A stretch of 45,716 bases of DNA from NCBI GenBank assembly GCA_026415325.1, contig JAOAHH010000165.1:1-45716 (forward strand). The letters are read 5' to 3'. A program made the position numbers and the translations under genes. This DNA is from Thermodesulfobacteriota bacterium (lineage in GTDB: Bacteria > Desulfobacterota > WTBG01 > CAIYCZ01 > CAIRTM01). The notes beneath the pieces were generated by a model. It had not been told where the DNA came from. It made no database searches and saw nothing but the letters and a program-made list of their open reading frames with translations. Shown piece by piece: positions 1 through 8,198 of the stretch (positions are counted from its first letter, which is position 1; each line of letters starts with the position of its first letter).

Positions 1-857
1 TAGTTTTCAGGTGAGACAACGATGCGTTATTGCTGACAACCTTATTCATGACCACGGAAGTACATTATATTTATCTGGTGCTTTATTACGGACAAAGGTA
101 CCATAAGAGCATGACACCACAATGACAGTGCTGTTAAAAAAATTACATTTTGTTGTTTTTAGTGGGTGAAGCAAAAAGGCCTACGCCGATCGCCAAGTGT
201 ATGCCTTGAGTAAAAACGCCCGTTAAAAAAGCTGACATCCGGATGGGGTTTCATCGTGTACGGGATAGCGTTTGCATAAAAGGAAACTTCCGGAACAATT
301 GCTGCAGGCAGAGAGCCCGAATAACCAGCAGCGTTGAAGTGACCGAAACACGTAATCCGAACTATCCATGGACGCCGCTACCGAAAAGCGCAAAAACAGC
401 AGACTCTTGAGAACAATGCTCGTGCCTATGCACTGCACAGGAAGCTGCCGCAGCAGCGGCCGTCCCAGAAGCTGGGGAAAAAATAAATAACTACCGAACC
501 GAACAGGGAGGCACTATTACCAAGCAGTGCACCCTATATAAAACAAAACAGCATACCGGCAAGCGCACAGATTGACAGTCGCGGCATGCCCTCGCGACAA
601 GCGCGGACCCGCCAAGAAGGAACAGGCACGGTGCCCATGCATGACACCTGGCAAGCTGGTCCTTAAGGAAATCGATGTTTAAAGGATTAAAATATTTTTC
701 CAGCACTGAAAACTTTATCGGGGCAACCGAGCAGACAAGCACTGCAAGCTTTAAGGAGGTTGCGCCTTGAGTCCTTATTTACGAGATCAGCATCCTGCTG
801 AGCACCCTGTGAGAATGTTTTAAATTCTTCTTTGTGTTTCATAGTGTATGGGCAGTG
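1..857. other. Left-edge region without a convincing gene
   Basis: I see no supported gene here. Short open frames on the minus strand (223-438 and 491-742) give cysteine-rich, low-complexity translations with no recognisable motif or good ribosome binding site. A strong Shine-Dalgarno-like AAGGAGG at 753-759 precedes a TTG at 767, but that frame closes after 18 codons. No tRNA, rRNA, repeat array or transposon end is visible. The left edge may hold the remains of a decayed gene or a long downstream untranslated region of the minus-strand lipoprotein transcript. Confidence 0.5.
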
Positions 858-1205
858 TTACTCATCATGATCGTTACGGTCATTGTCGTCCGTGGTTTTC
901 AGCTCACCGGCTTTCGGAGGATGAATCGTTTTTACTCTTACGCTGTCGGCAATGTTTGAACCCTTTTTCAACCGAGCACTTATTTTTAAACCCGGCTGCA
1001 ACTTTTTCATATCCTCGGCTGCGACAACTATAGTCTTCTGCTGTCCGGTTTTGTCTTCTTTGATAACCACCGTATTTTTTTCACTGTCCACTGACAAGGA
1101 AACGACTATTCCTCTAATTTTTTCAGACCTATCCCGGGAGCATCCGGCGGCAAACAGACAGACCAGAATAATCAGCATAATTCCATAGCAAGCATTTCTT
1201 TTCAC
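858..1205 (-). CDS. Small lipoprotein, possibly DUF5666-like
   Basis: A 115-residue protein with a classic lipoprotein signal: a short basic N-terminus, a hydrophobic stretch and a lipobox LFAAGC ending at Cys22, so it should be lipidated and anchored in the envelope. The mature part reads as a small beta-rich domain (GIVVSLSV..., then a 'valine-valine-isoleucine-lysine-glutamate' strand and a KISARLKKG segment), resembling the single-domain DUF5666-type fold, and ends in an acidic, Asp-rich tail. The start is GTG with AAAGGA about nine bases upstream. It lies 32 bases after the GT39 gene on the same strand and is probably co-transcribed with it. Its function is unknown. The lipoprotein call is firm; the DUF5666 resemblance is by eye. 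A similar fold may recur in the protein at 15089. Confidence 0.75.
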   Translation of the reverse strand: MKRNACYGIMLIILVCLFAAGCSRDRSEKIRGIVVSLSVDSEKNTVVIKEDKTGQQKTIVVAAEDMKKLQPGLKISARLKKGSNIADSVRVKTIHPPKAGELKTTDDNDRNDHDE

Positions 1206-1237
1206 GGTGCATATTCCTTTCTTGTATTGTATGTTTA

Positions 1238-2851
1238 TTACTCCTGTTGAGCATGCGGCGGTGCTGTATAGAACAGTACCACATGATCGGCCCCTCCCTC
1301 GCTGCCCTTATGATTTTTAAGCTCGCTGGACTCTGCGGCAGCACCGAATACATCGATTACTTCATGTGTATTATCAGCATCCGTCACAACTGCCTTGACT
1401 CTGGCTTGCACCTGCAAGTTGTCATTTATTTCAGGCTTTAAAAGTCGGTTGTAATAAAATGCAAGCAAGTGTCCGAGACGGCCGGTCGTTTTGTAAATCA
1501 AGACTTCATCCGGCTTGATATTGCGTTCATGCAGCATTGTATAAAGCCTTTGAACATCCGATACCCGTTCATTACGGGCGGTTTGTAAAAGATCAACAAA
1601 AAGCAGAGAGCACACACACAGCGCACACATAAAAGCCGTGCCATTCTTCATTGAGCTCGCGGCAACCCCAAGCATGACAAGCCCTGCACAGGAAACCATG
1701 AGCGGCGCAAGAGAAAAGCCGGCCTTCAGCCAGATAACAAACGGGAAGCCGAGACACAGAACCGAAGCGGGAATTTTCCACCATGTCACAATCACATCAT
1801 AAATCCTAGAAAGTGTCTGATCCGCTCCCCATGCAGTCAGAATCGCAAGGGGCGCAAAAGCAGGCAAGAGATAACGGAAAACCTTTGCGGGTATACAGTG
1901 GATCAGAAAAAGGTACATCCCTATCCAAAGGAGTAGAAAAAGCTTGCGTGGATCGGAACGGAGCTCGCTTCGGTTTTTCCAAACAAACGGAGCGGCAATG
2001 ACGGCGAGCAGGGAACCGGGGAAAAATTTTGCAAAAAACACCGGAATATAATACAGCATGCCCGCATGCCGGCGCATGATGGTTTTATGTTGCAGCAGGT
2101 ATATGAAGGTATCAAAATCTTTGTGTGCAACAAGCGCTACAAGATAGGGCAGCACGGTCGCGACAAATGTCATCCCAGACAGGAAAAAGAGCTTCATCCG
2201 CGCTTGTCGCCATCCGCGCTGCACCAGGAGAAAAGCCAACATGATACCAATCGGCAGCAATGCGGCAGGCCCTTTCACCAGAGCGGCAAGCCCCATACTC
2301 AGCCAGCCTGTGCTGTAGCAGAGCGCCTTCCGGCGACTGCTCTTGGCCGCATACCCCTCATAGAATAAAAAGAGTGTGAGCGAAAAGAATGTTGAGTAAA
2401 CAATATCATTGCGGAACCTTCTGGTGAGAATGAAAAAGCCGTAGCTTGACAGCAGCAGCATGGCTGCAGAAAAGCCTGTTTTCATGGATTCCCTGTCGCA
2501 CATCCGCATGCTGAAGAAGAATGTTGCAAGCACGACCAGCAGGCCGAAAAGCGCTGAAGGAAAACGGGCCGCAAAGGCATTGACACCAAAAAGCTTATAG
2601 GAAAGCGCGATAAGGATTGTATGCAGCGGCGGTTTGTCTACATAGATATCGCCGCCGCTGTGCATTATCACCCAGTCTCCGGTTTCAAGTATTTCCCTGC
2701 CGATTTCGGCAAAATGAGGGTAATCGTTGTTTTCAATCGTCCTGCCCCCGAGATTGAAGAAAAGGAAGAAGCATGAAAATGCCAAAAGGCATGCAAAAGA
2801 TTTGGCGCATATCAAGCTGTTTTTGATGCGGCCAGTGTCTGCATTGAGCAT
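1238..2851 (-). CDS. GT39/ArnT-like membrane glycosyltransferase
   Basis: A polytopic inner-membrane protein of about 537 residues of the GT-C fold, family GT39 (ArnT/PMT-like). Members move a sugar from a polyprenyl-phosphate donor onto a lipid, protein or glycan on the outer face of the inner membrane. After the first membrane segment it carries the family's periplasmic loop: an acidic motif NNDYPHFAEIGREIL, then GDWVI and the diagnostic YVDKPPLH. The usual DE pair is D-Y here, so the first acid is kept and the second is not. A run of about ten more hydrophobic segments and a soluble C-terminal part follow. A TTG nine bases upstream is in frame, but the ATG at 2851 has AAGG at a better distance. 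The acceptor cannot be read from sequence. The divergent operon at 3150 could be a functional partner. Confidence 0.85.
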   Translation of the reverse strand: MLNADTGRIKNSLICAKSFACLLAFSCFFLFFNLGGRTIENNDYPHFAEIGREILETGDWVIMHSGGDIYVDKPPLHTILIALSYKLFGVNAFAARFPSALFGLLVVLATFFFSMRMCDRESMKTGFSAAMLLLSSYGFFILTRRFRNDIVYSTFFSLTLFLFYEGYAAKSSRRKALCYSTGWLSMGLAALVKGPAALLPIGIMLAFLLVQRGWRQARMKLFFLSGMTFVATVLPYLVALVAHKDFDTFIYLLQHKTIMRRHAGMLYYIPVFFAKFFPGSLLAVIAAPFVWKNRSELRSDPRKLFLLLWIGMYLFLIHCIPAKVFRYLLPAFAPLAILTAWGADQTLSRIYDVIVTWWKIPASVLCLGFPFVIWLKAGFSLAPLMVSCAGLVMLGVAASSMKNGTAFMCALCVCSLLFVDLLQTARNERVSDVQRLYTMLHERNIKPDEVLIYKTTGRLGHLLAFYYNRLLKPEINDNLQVQARVKAVVTDADNTHEVIDVFGAAAESSELKNHKGSEGGADHVVLFYTAPPHAQQE

Positions 2852-3149
2852 TGCATGCAAACCTTAAAAGATCACCTCAATGCAGAAGTATCATAGCAAG
2901 GAATGATTACATGGATATGAAGTTTATATTAAATGATTGTAACAGTCCTTTTTATAGATTTTACAAAATCGTTTTTTATTATATAAACGTTCAACACACA
3001 ACCCCTCATGAAAGACAAAAACCCATTGCCGTCAGGAATTAATTTAATTTAATGCCCGAGTAACTTTTGTTTCATTTTCAGGTGTTAGTTTTTTAGGAAA
3101 TTATGATACCAATCCGGTATGGTTTTCAAACATATAAAAGAAGGCAGAC
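2852..3149. other. AT-rich divergent intergenic region
   Basis: About 300 bases separate the minus-strand GT39 gene from the plus-strand hydrolase operon. The stretch is clearly more AT-rich than its surroundings, with several TATA-like runs (for example around 2945-2990 and 3040-3055), as expected for a region holding two divergent promoters. I could not find a -35/-10 pair with good spacing on either strand, so no promoter is called. Confidence 0.5.
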
Positions 3150-4082
3150 ATGTCGGTAAGGTTTTCATTCAAGATATCAAACGGATATAACAGCAGATCA
3201 GCAACCGTTGCTGCTGATCCCAAGGCGATATCGTTGGAAGGTGAAAAACCCTGCACAATTTTTCTTATCCACGGCCTTACCGGAACGCCCAATGAGATGC
3301 GTTTTTTGGCGCATTATTTCAACCGGAAACGGGGCTATTCGGTGGTATGCCCGCGGCTTGCCAATCATGGCGCGCCCCTCTATGTCTTGAAAAAGACAAA
3401 ATGGGAGGATTTTTATGCGTCTGCCCGCGAGGCATTTGTGCAGCTCCGGAAGATAACCGCCGGACCGGTTTTTACCGCGGGTCTTTCCATGGGAGCGCTG
3501 CTGTCGCTCCTGCTTGCACAGGAGTTTGCCAGCGACATCGCCGGGGTGAGCTGCCTGTCGCCCACACTGTTCTATGACGGCTGGAACGTGCCGTGGTATT
3601 CCTCCATCGTGCTTCCGTTGCTTTGTTTGCCGCCGCTGAAATATTTTTGTTATTTCAAGGAAGACCCGCCGTACGGCATAAAAAACCGTGCATTGCAGCA
3701 GCGGATCCATAAATATTACAGCACAGCAACGCTCGATGATACGGAAGGCGTGGCGGAATACGGCTACCCCTTCTTTCCCATGACGCTGTTACATCAGTTG
3801 AAACGACTCGTGCGCTATTGTGTCAAAATTCTGCCGTCGGTGCAGGTTCCCGTGCAGCTTATCCAGGCACGAGAAGACGACATGACCAGCATTCGAAACT
3901 CAACGTTCATTTATGAAAAGATCAACTCGGATATGAAAGAGATGGTGTTGCTTGAAAACTCCTACCATGTGATCACCGCAGACCAGGAACGCAGCACGGT
4001 CGCCCGAAAGATGGACGAGTTTTTCCAGCGCATTATCGGTTTCACCCCTCATCTTTGGACAAACGGCACGAGAATAGTATGA
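3150..4082 (+). CDS. Alpha/beta hydrolase (esterase/lipase family)
   Basis: A 310-residue alpha/beta-hydrolase of the carboxylesterase/monoacylglycerol lipase type. It shows the oxyanion-hole motif HGLTG (residues 41-45), the nucleophile elbow GLSMG with Ser113, a likely acid at Asp243/Asp244 (REDD) and the catalytic His273 (NSYHVIT), all in the family's order. There is no signal peptide, so it should be cytoplasmic, possibly membrane-associated through a hydrophobic lid (about residues 145-170). It is the first gene of a plus-strand operon and its stop overlaps the next start (ATGA, 4079-4082), so the two proteins are probably translated together. The substrate is unknown. The company of a phosphatase, an aminotransferase and small exporters suggests a role in a biosynthetic pathway rather than scavenging. 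Confidence 0.85.
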   Translation: MSVRFSFKISNGYNSRSATVAADPKAISLEGEKPCTIFLIHGLTGTPNEMRFLAHYFNRKRGYSVVCPRLANHGAPLYVLKKTKWEDFYASAREAFVQLRKITAGPVFTAGLSMGALLSLLLAQEFASDIAGVSCLSPTLFYDGWNVPWYSSIVLPLLCLPPLKYFCYFKEDPPYGIKNRALQQRIHKYYSTATLDDTEGVAEYGYPFFPMTLLHQLKRLVRYCVKILPSVQVPVQLIQAREDDMTSIRNSTFIYEKINSDMKEMVLLENSYHVITADQERSTVARKMDEFFQRIIGFTPHLWTNGTRIV

Positions 4083-4840
4083 CTGAGCAATTTCGCACGG
4101 CGATTGCAGCGGTTCCGCAAAAAGCATCTGTTCGAATAACAAATTCCTTTGACGGTTGCCACGCATTATCAGACTGCATGGTTTTTTTTGACTTTGACAA
4201 TACGCTCACGCCCTTTGACGTGCTGGACGGTGTCATAGAAAAATTTTCAATCAACCATGACTGGATTGCCTACGAGGAAGCATGGAGGAAGGGGAAAATC
4301 GGCTCAAGGCAGTGCCTTGAAGGGCAGCTTCGTTCAGTTCGGGTAACCAAAAAGGAATTGACGTCGTATTTATCGGACATCGAGGTGGATCCTTCGTTGC
4401 ACCGACTGCTCGCACTGCTACGCAACATCGGTATCAAAGCAGTCATCCTCAGCGACAGTTTTTCCTTTATGATCGATGTTGTTTTGAAAAACAACGGCAT
4501 AACCGGCATCACGGTATATTCAAACAAGATTAGGTTTTATAAAGACAGACTCATCCCTTCATTCCCTTATACTAACAACTTGTGTTCTCATTGCGCCCAT
4601 TGCAAGACAAGCACCCTCTCAAACGAGGCATTTAAAAATAACATGATTGTGTATGCCGGCGACGGGCTCTCGGATATCTGTCCTGCATGCCATGCCGATA
4701 TTGTTTTTGCCAAAAACAACGGCTCGCTTTTGAAGTACTTCAACGACACCGGCCGTGAGTGTTTTTCGTTTGATACATTGGGAGAGATGTATACTTATTT
4801 CATGAGCATGCAGAAGGCCGCTGCAGTAGCCTGCCCGTAG
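4079..4840 (+). CDS. HAD-superfamily phosphatase (PHOSPHO/MtnX-like)
   Basis: A 253-residue haloacid-dehalogenase phosphatase. Motif I is DFDNT (nucleophile Asp38, acid Asp40), motif II is the serine in ILSDSFSF, and motif IV is GDGLSD. A cap region lies between motifs I and II. A cysteine cluster CSHCAHCK sits before motif IV, at the place where MtnX and PHOSPHO-type phosphatases also have a Cys-rich insert, so it may bind metal. These families remove phosphate from small metabolites such as phosphoethanolamine, phosphocholine or methylthiopentane phosphates; the substrate here is unknown. The start was chosen at the ATG overlapping the previous stop; an in-frame TTG at 4055 is less likely. 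It is probably coupled to the hydrolase and precedes the aminotransferase by 103 bases. Confidence 0.85.
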   Translation: MTEQFRTAIAAVPQKASVRITNSFDGCHALSDCMVFFDFDNTLTPFDVLDGVIEKFSINHDWIAYEEAWRKGKIGSRQCLEGQLRSVRVTKKELTSYLSDIEVDPSLHRLLALLRNIGIKAVILSDSFSFMIDVVLKNNGITGITVYSNKIRFYKDRLIPSFPYTNNLCSHCAHCKTSTLSNEAFKNNMIVYAGDGLSDICPACHADIVFAKNNGSLLKYFNDTGRECFSFDTLGEMYTYFMSMQKAAAVACP

Positions 4841-4943
4841 GCATTGCTTAATAATCCGCACTGCGCTTTCTCCTTTGATTTTTTGGGCCTGCGTATTTGC
4901 TTATCTGATGATATACCCATTCAAACATTCCGGAGGATATCCT

Positions 4944-6362
4944 ATGAACGCCAGACCACGCAACGATGCACCAGCTTCTCAATGCAGCGTCAGTCAATTA
5001 CTGGAGTTGGAGTCACAATACTGTTCTTACGGCGACACCGTCCATTACGCTGACGAAATAAAAATTTTTGATCGGTCCGAAGGAATCTATTTGTATGATA
5101 AAGAAGGAGTGGCTTACCTTGACATGCAAATGTGGTATTCCGCGGTAAACTTCGGGTACGGCAACAAACGGCACAACGATGCACTCAAACGTCAGCTCGA
5201 TAAACTCCCACAACTTGCTTGTCAGTATTTGCATGAGGAAAAAATACTGCTTGCTACGAAAATTGCACAGCGTATTCAAAAAACCTTTAACGTCAAAGGA
5301 AGGGTTCATTTTAACGTCGGCGGATCAGCCGCGATAGAAGATTCCTTGAAAATAGTCCGCAAGCACACGGGAAAGAATCTCGTATTCGCGTTTATGGGAA
5401 GTTATCATGGTCGCACCCTTGCAGCGTCGGAAATAACCTCGAGCTACCGGTACCGTGAGCCATTCGGACATTTTTCAAACAGAGCCTACTTTATTCCCTA
5501 TCCGTATTGTTTCAGATGTTTTTTTGGTAAAAAGCGGCAAGACTGTGGGTTGTACTGTTTGCACCAGTTTGAAAAATTATTTGAATCTGAATATTACACC
5601 ATCTTGAACAAAAAAAACGATACGAGTGAATTCGCCGCATTTTATATAGAACCCCTCCAGGGAACCGGCGGCTACATTATTCCGCCGCCAGAATATTTTC
5701 GAGGGTTGAAGAACGTTCTTGATCGGTACAGCATTCTTTTGGTGGATGACGAGGTCCAGATGGGAATTTTCAGAACCGGAAAATTCTGGGCCATCGAACA
5801 CCTCGATATTACGCCCGATGTGATTGTGTTTGGAAAAGCCCTGACCAACGGGCTGAACCCCATATCCGGGATATGGGCACGGGAAGAGCTGATTTCGCCA
5901 AAGGCTTTTCCGGCGGGCATGACACATTCAACGTTTTCATCCAATCCATTGGGCACGGCGATCGGCCTTGAAACAATGAAGATTATCGCAGAAGAAGAAC
6001 CCGCTTTGTTGGAAACAATTCCCCGGAAAGGAAAATATTTTGCAGATCGCATCAGGCTGCTCCAAAAAAAGTATCCGCAGATCGGCGATGTTGACTCACA
6101 GGGGCTGGTTATCCGTATTGAAATGTGCCACAAGGACGGCTACACGCCGAACCGGGAACTGACCGATGCTATGACCAACATCGGACTCTCTGGAAAATTG
6201 GAGGGCAACGGCAAACGCATGGGGATTATTTTTGATGTCGGCGGCTACTATAAGAACGTTTTTACGCTTTCACCGTCTTTTTACATTACTGAACAAGAAT
6301 TGGATCTCGCAGCAGATCTGTTTGAACAGGCGCTGCGCCGGGGTCTTCAACAGATCGGCTAA
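4944..6362 (+). CDS. Class III pyridoxal-phosphate aminotransferase
   Basis: A 472-residue fold-type I, class III aminotransferase (acetylornithine/GABA/omega-amino acid group). Seen in order: the GGSAAIED segment that binds the cofactor phosphate, the SYHGRT loop, the cofactor-ring aspartate in LLVDDEVQMG, and the Schiff-base lysine in VFGKALTNG. Between the first and second halves it has a Cys-rich insert (PYCFRCFFG...CGLYC) found in some members of the class. The ATG at 4944 has an excellent GGAGG seven bases upstream; the frame is also open from a TTG at 4875, but that lacks a good site. The enzyme should move an amino group between an omega-amine or amino acid and a keto acid or aldehyde. 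With the phosphatase and the exporters, it suggests synthesis of an amine-containing compound. The substrate is not predictable. Confidence 0.9.
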   Translation: MNARPRNDAPASQCSVSQLLELESQYCSYGDTVHYADEIKIFDRSEGIYLYDKEGVAYLDMQMWYSAVNFGYGNKRHNDALKRQLDKLPQLACQYLHEEKILLATKIAQRIQKTFNVKGRVHFNVGGSAAIEDSLKIVRKHTGKNLVFAFMGSYHGRTLAASEITSSYRYREPFGHFSNRAYFIPYPYCFRCFFGKKRQDCGLYCLHQFEKLFESEYYTILNKKNDTSEFAAFYIEPLQGTGGYIIPPPEYFRGLKNVLDRYSILLVDDEVQMGIFRTGKFWAIEHLDITPDVIVFGKALTNGLNPISGIWAREELISPKAFPAGMTHSTFSSNPLGTAIGLETMKIIAEEEPALLETIPRKGKYFADRIRLLQKKYPQIGDVDSQGLVIRIEMCHKDGYTPNRELTDAMTNIGLSGKLEGNGKRMGIIFDVGGYYKNVFTLSPSFYITEQELDLAADLFEQALRRGLQQIG

Positions 6363-6452
6363 TTGCCAGCACTCAAGCATTCGTTTGTAATCGAGGCATG
6401 AAGAGGACCGTTAAATGGCGCCTAAAACAAGGTTGTTCTACAAACACCCGAT

Positions 6453-6869
6453 ATGAAAAAACCAAAAGGCAAGCTGACACTCGAGGTTTTTTTTCTTATC
6501 ATACTCACCGATGTGATTGAGTCGTTTGCCGAACTTTTTTGGAAAAAAGGCGCGCTGGCAACCGGCATTGATAACGTGACATTCGCCAACGTTACCCAGT
6601 TTATGTCCAGCATGCTCACGGGTCCAGAATTTCTGACCGGCCTATTTCTGTATATCGTCAATTTTTTTTTGTGGGTCACGGTTTTGTCACGGGTTGATTT
6701 GAGCGTCGCCTTTCCGACCGGCAGCACCAGCTACATTATTGTCGCCCTGCTCTCAATGGTTTTTCTGGATGAGCACATTTCCCTGTACCGGTGGAGCGGA
6801 ATCATCTGTATCATAACGGGAATCTATTTTATCTCAAAGTCGGCAAACGATGGAGGATCCCCTGCATGA
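6453..6869 (+). CDS. Half-size EamA/SMR-like membrane protein, first of pair
   Basis: A 138-residue protein with four predicted membrane helices, the size of one half of a DMT-superfamily transporter (EamA/SMR, ArnE/ArnF type). A glutamate lies in the first helix (DVIESFAELFWKKG), as in the small multidrug resistance family. The C-terminal pair of helices carries the family pattern of a small-residue helix (PTGSTSYIIVALLS), then a short acidic turn (LDEHIS) and a last helix GIICIITGIYF. Its stop overlaps the start of a second protein of the same type, which strongly suggests a heterodimeric carrier in the inner membrane. ArnE/ArnF, a flippase pair for an aminosugar on a lipid carrier, is the best-known analogue. 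Substrate unknown. Confidence 0.82.
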   Translation: MKKPKGKLTLEVFFLIILTDVIESFAELFWKKGALATGIDNVTFANVTQFMSSMLTGPEFLTGLFLYIVNFFLWVTVLSRVDLSVAFPTGSTSYIIVALLSMVFLDEHISLYRWSGIICIITGIYFISKSANDGGSPA

Positions 6870-7240
6870 CCTTCAAAGTTTTTTTTCTTGTGCTTGTTGC
6901 AGAGGCATGCAGTGCCGGCATGCATATTCTTTTCAAGCGCGGCGTCAATACGCTTGAGCCCGGCAGTATGCGCAGCATAAAGGGATACCTGCGCTTTGTC
7001 AGGAGCGTTCTGAAAAACCCGTCGGTCTGGGCAGGCCTGCTGGTTGTCTGCTGTGGCATGGTGGTCTGGCTTTTGGTGCTTGCCCATGCGGAGCTAAGCC
7101 TTGCATTCCCCCTTGACAGCATTCAGTATGTCTTCATACTGCTTGCATCTGCAGCGCTCCTTGGAGAGCGCGTGAACCGCTATAGAATCCTTGGGACGTT
7201 TTTTATCATTGCCGGCATTGTTTTGGTTGCGCTACAATAG
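6866..7240 (+). CDS. Half-size EamA/SMR-like membrane protein, second of pair
   Basis: A 124-residue, four-helix partner of the preceding protein. It has the same plan: a first helix with an acidic residue (LVAEACSAGMHILFKRG), a second helix after KNPSVWAGLL, a third helix with the SLAFPLDSIQY motif, and LGERVNRYRILG before the last helix. The start at 6866 overlaps the upstream stop as ATGA and is preceded by GGAGG at 6852-6856. Tandem, translationally coupled and divergent copies of a four-helix unit are typical of paired SMR or ArnE/ArnF proteins, which insert in opposite orientations. Together they would move a small amphipathic or lipid-linked compound across the inner membrane. It closes the operon that begins at 3150. 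Confidence 0.82.
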   Translation: MTFKVFFLVLVAEACSAGMHILFKRGVNTLEPGSMRSIKGYLRFVRSVLKNPSVWAGLLVVCCGMVVWLLVLAHAELSLAFPLDSIQYVFILLASAALLGERVNRYRILGTFFIIAGIVLVALQ

Positions 7241-7272
7241 ACGCCAACAGAAAGCGAGCCGCGAGACAAGCT

Positions 7273-7830
7273 ATGAAAACATCTTGTTTGCTTTGTGTGT
7301 TGTGCTGTGTTGCAGCAACGGGGTATGCACGGGATATCGCGGGGACGGCGGTTCCCGAAACGCTTGCTGCAAGGGGGGTATCGCTCAAATTGAACGGCGC
7401 AGGCGTGCGGACGAAGTTCTTTATGGATATTTATGTCGGCAGTCTGTATCTGTTGCAGCCGCGGAAAGATCCTGGTGTCATCATCCGGTCAGATGAGCCG
7501 ATGGCAATCCGGTTGCAGATTCTTTCGAGTTTAATTAGCAGCGACAAGATGGAGGCTGCGACCCGGGAAGGGTTTCAGAATGCAACCGGAGGAGCCGTCG
7601 CGCCGCTGCGTGATGAAATCGAGCGATTCATCGAGGTGTTCCGGGAAACGATCGTAAAAAACGATGTCTATGAGATGATTTATGTACCCGGGGATGGAAC
7701 ACAGATCTATAAGAACGGCACCTTGAAGACAACAATCTCCGGGCTGCCGTTCAAGCAGGCACTTTTCGGAATTTGGCTCTGCGAAAAACCGGCGCAGGAG
7801 AGTTTGAAACAGCAAATGCTTGGAAGATAG
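7273..7830 (+). CDS. Exported chalcone-isomerase-like protein
   Basis: A 185-residue protein with a signal peptide (hydrophobic to about residue 19, cleavage after GYA). The mature part fits the bacterial chalcone-isomerase-like family: an N-terminal GVSLKLNGAGVRTK strand pair, FMDIYVGSLYL, then MAIRLQIL, a helical middle with DEIERFIEVF, and the C-terminal LPFKQALFGIWLCEKPAQESLK. In bacteria this fold is found in secreted proteins of unclear function; isomerase activity on flavonoids should not be assumed. The gene starts 32 bases after the transporter pair with a weak ribosome binding site, so it may be the last gene of that operon or have its own start. It converges on the RRM gene. Confidence 0.8.
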   Translation: MKTSCLLCVLCCVAATGYARDIAGTAVPETLAARGVSLKLNGAGVRTKFFMDIYVGSLYLLQPRKDPGVIIRSDEPMAIRLQILSSLISSDKMEAATREGFQNATGGAVAPLRDEIERFIEVFRETIVKNDVYEMIYVPGDGTQIYKNGTLKTTISGLPFKQALFGIWLCEKPAQESLKQQMLGR

Positions 7831-7833
7831 TGC

Positions 7834-7857
7834 GAGAGGGGATGTGCGTGCCCTCTC
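7834..7857. terminator. Hairpin between convergent genes
   Basis: An inverted repeat GAGAGGG / CCCTCTC (7 bp stem, 10-base loop) lies just after the stop of the chalcone-isomerase-like gene and before the end of the convergent RRM gene. There is no clear run of T on either side, so it may slow or protect transcript ends rather than act as a strong intrinsic terminator. Confidence 0.35.
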
Positions 7858-7892
7858 CCCTGCCTGCGTTGCGAACCTTCTGGTGCGCGAAA

Positions 7893-8198
7893 TTAGAACG
7901 AGCGATGTCCTTTGAATCCGCCGCCCTGCCGGCGCGGTCCTTTGCGGTCCGTTTGCGGTTTTGCTTCGTTGACGACAATGCCCCTGCCGTAGAGCGCGAC
8001 GTTGTTCAGCTTTTTGATCGCTTCCTGTGCAAGTTCGTCGGAAGCCATTTCAACAAAGCCAAACCCCCGCGACTGGCCTGAAAATTTGTCCATGACAATA
8101 TTGGCCGAGACACATTCGCCGACCTCGCCGAATTTTTTCTTCAGATCATCTTCGGTTACCTTGTAGGACAGATTACCCACATACAATTTTTTACCCAT
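7893..8198 (-). CDS. RRM-type RNA-binding protein
   Basis: A 101-residue single-domain RNA recognition motif protein of the cyanobacterial/proteobacterial Rbp (glycine-rich) type. RNP2 is LYVGNL near the N-terminus and RNP1 is RGFGFVEM, both with their aromatic contacts. The domain spans about residues 3-82 and is followed by a basic, Gly/Arg-rich tail (GPRRQGGGFKGHRSF) that may add nonspecific RNA binding. Relatives are often induced by cold and act as RNA chaperones. The ATG at 8198 is preceded by GGAG. The gene is monocistronic, with about 240 bases of leader up to the previous gene, long enough for a regulated 5' untranslated region. Confidence 0.93.
   Translation of the reverse strand: MGKKLYVGNLSYKVTEDDLKKKFGEVGECVSANIVMDKFSGQSRGFGFVEMASDELAQEAIKKLNNVALYGRGIVVNEAKPQTDRKGPRRQGGGFKGHRSF

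Noticed and set aside
223-742. Two minus-strand frames of 71 and 83 codons
   Set aside because: Cys-rich, low-information translations without ribosome binding sites or motifs.
3198-3710. 170-codon open frame on the minus strand
   Set aside because: It is antisense to the alpha/beta hydrolase, whose triad is intact.
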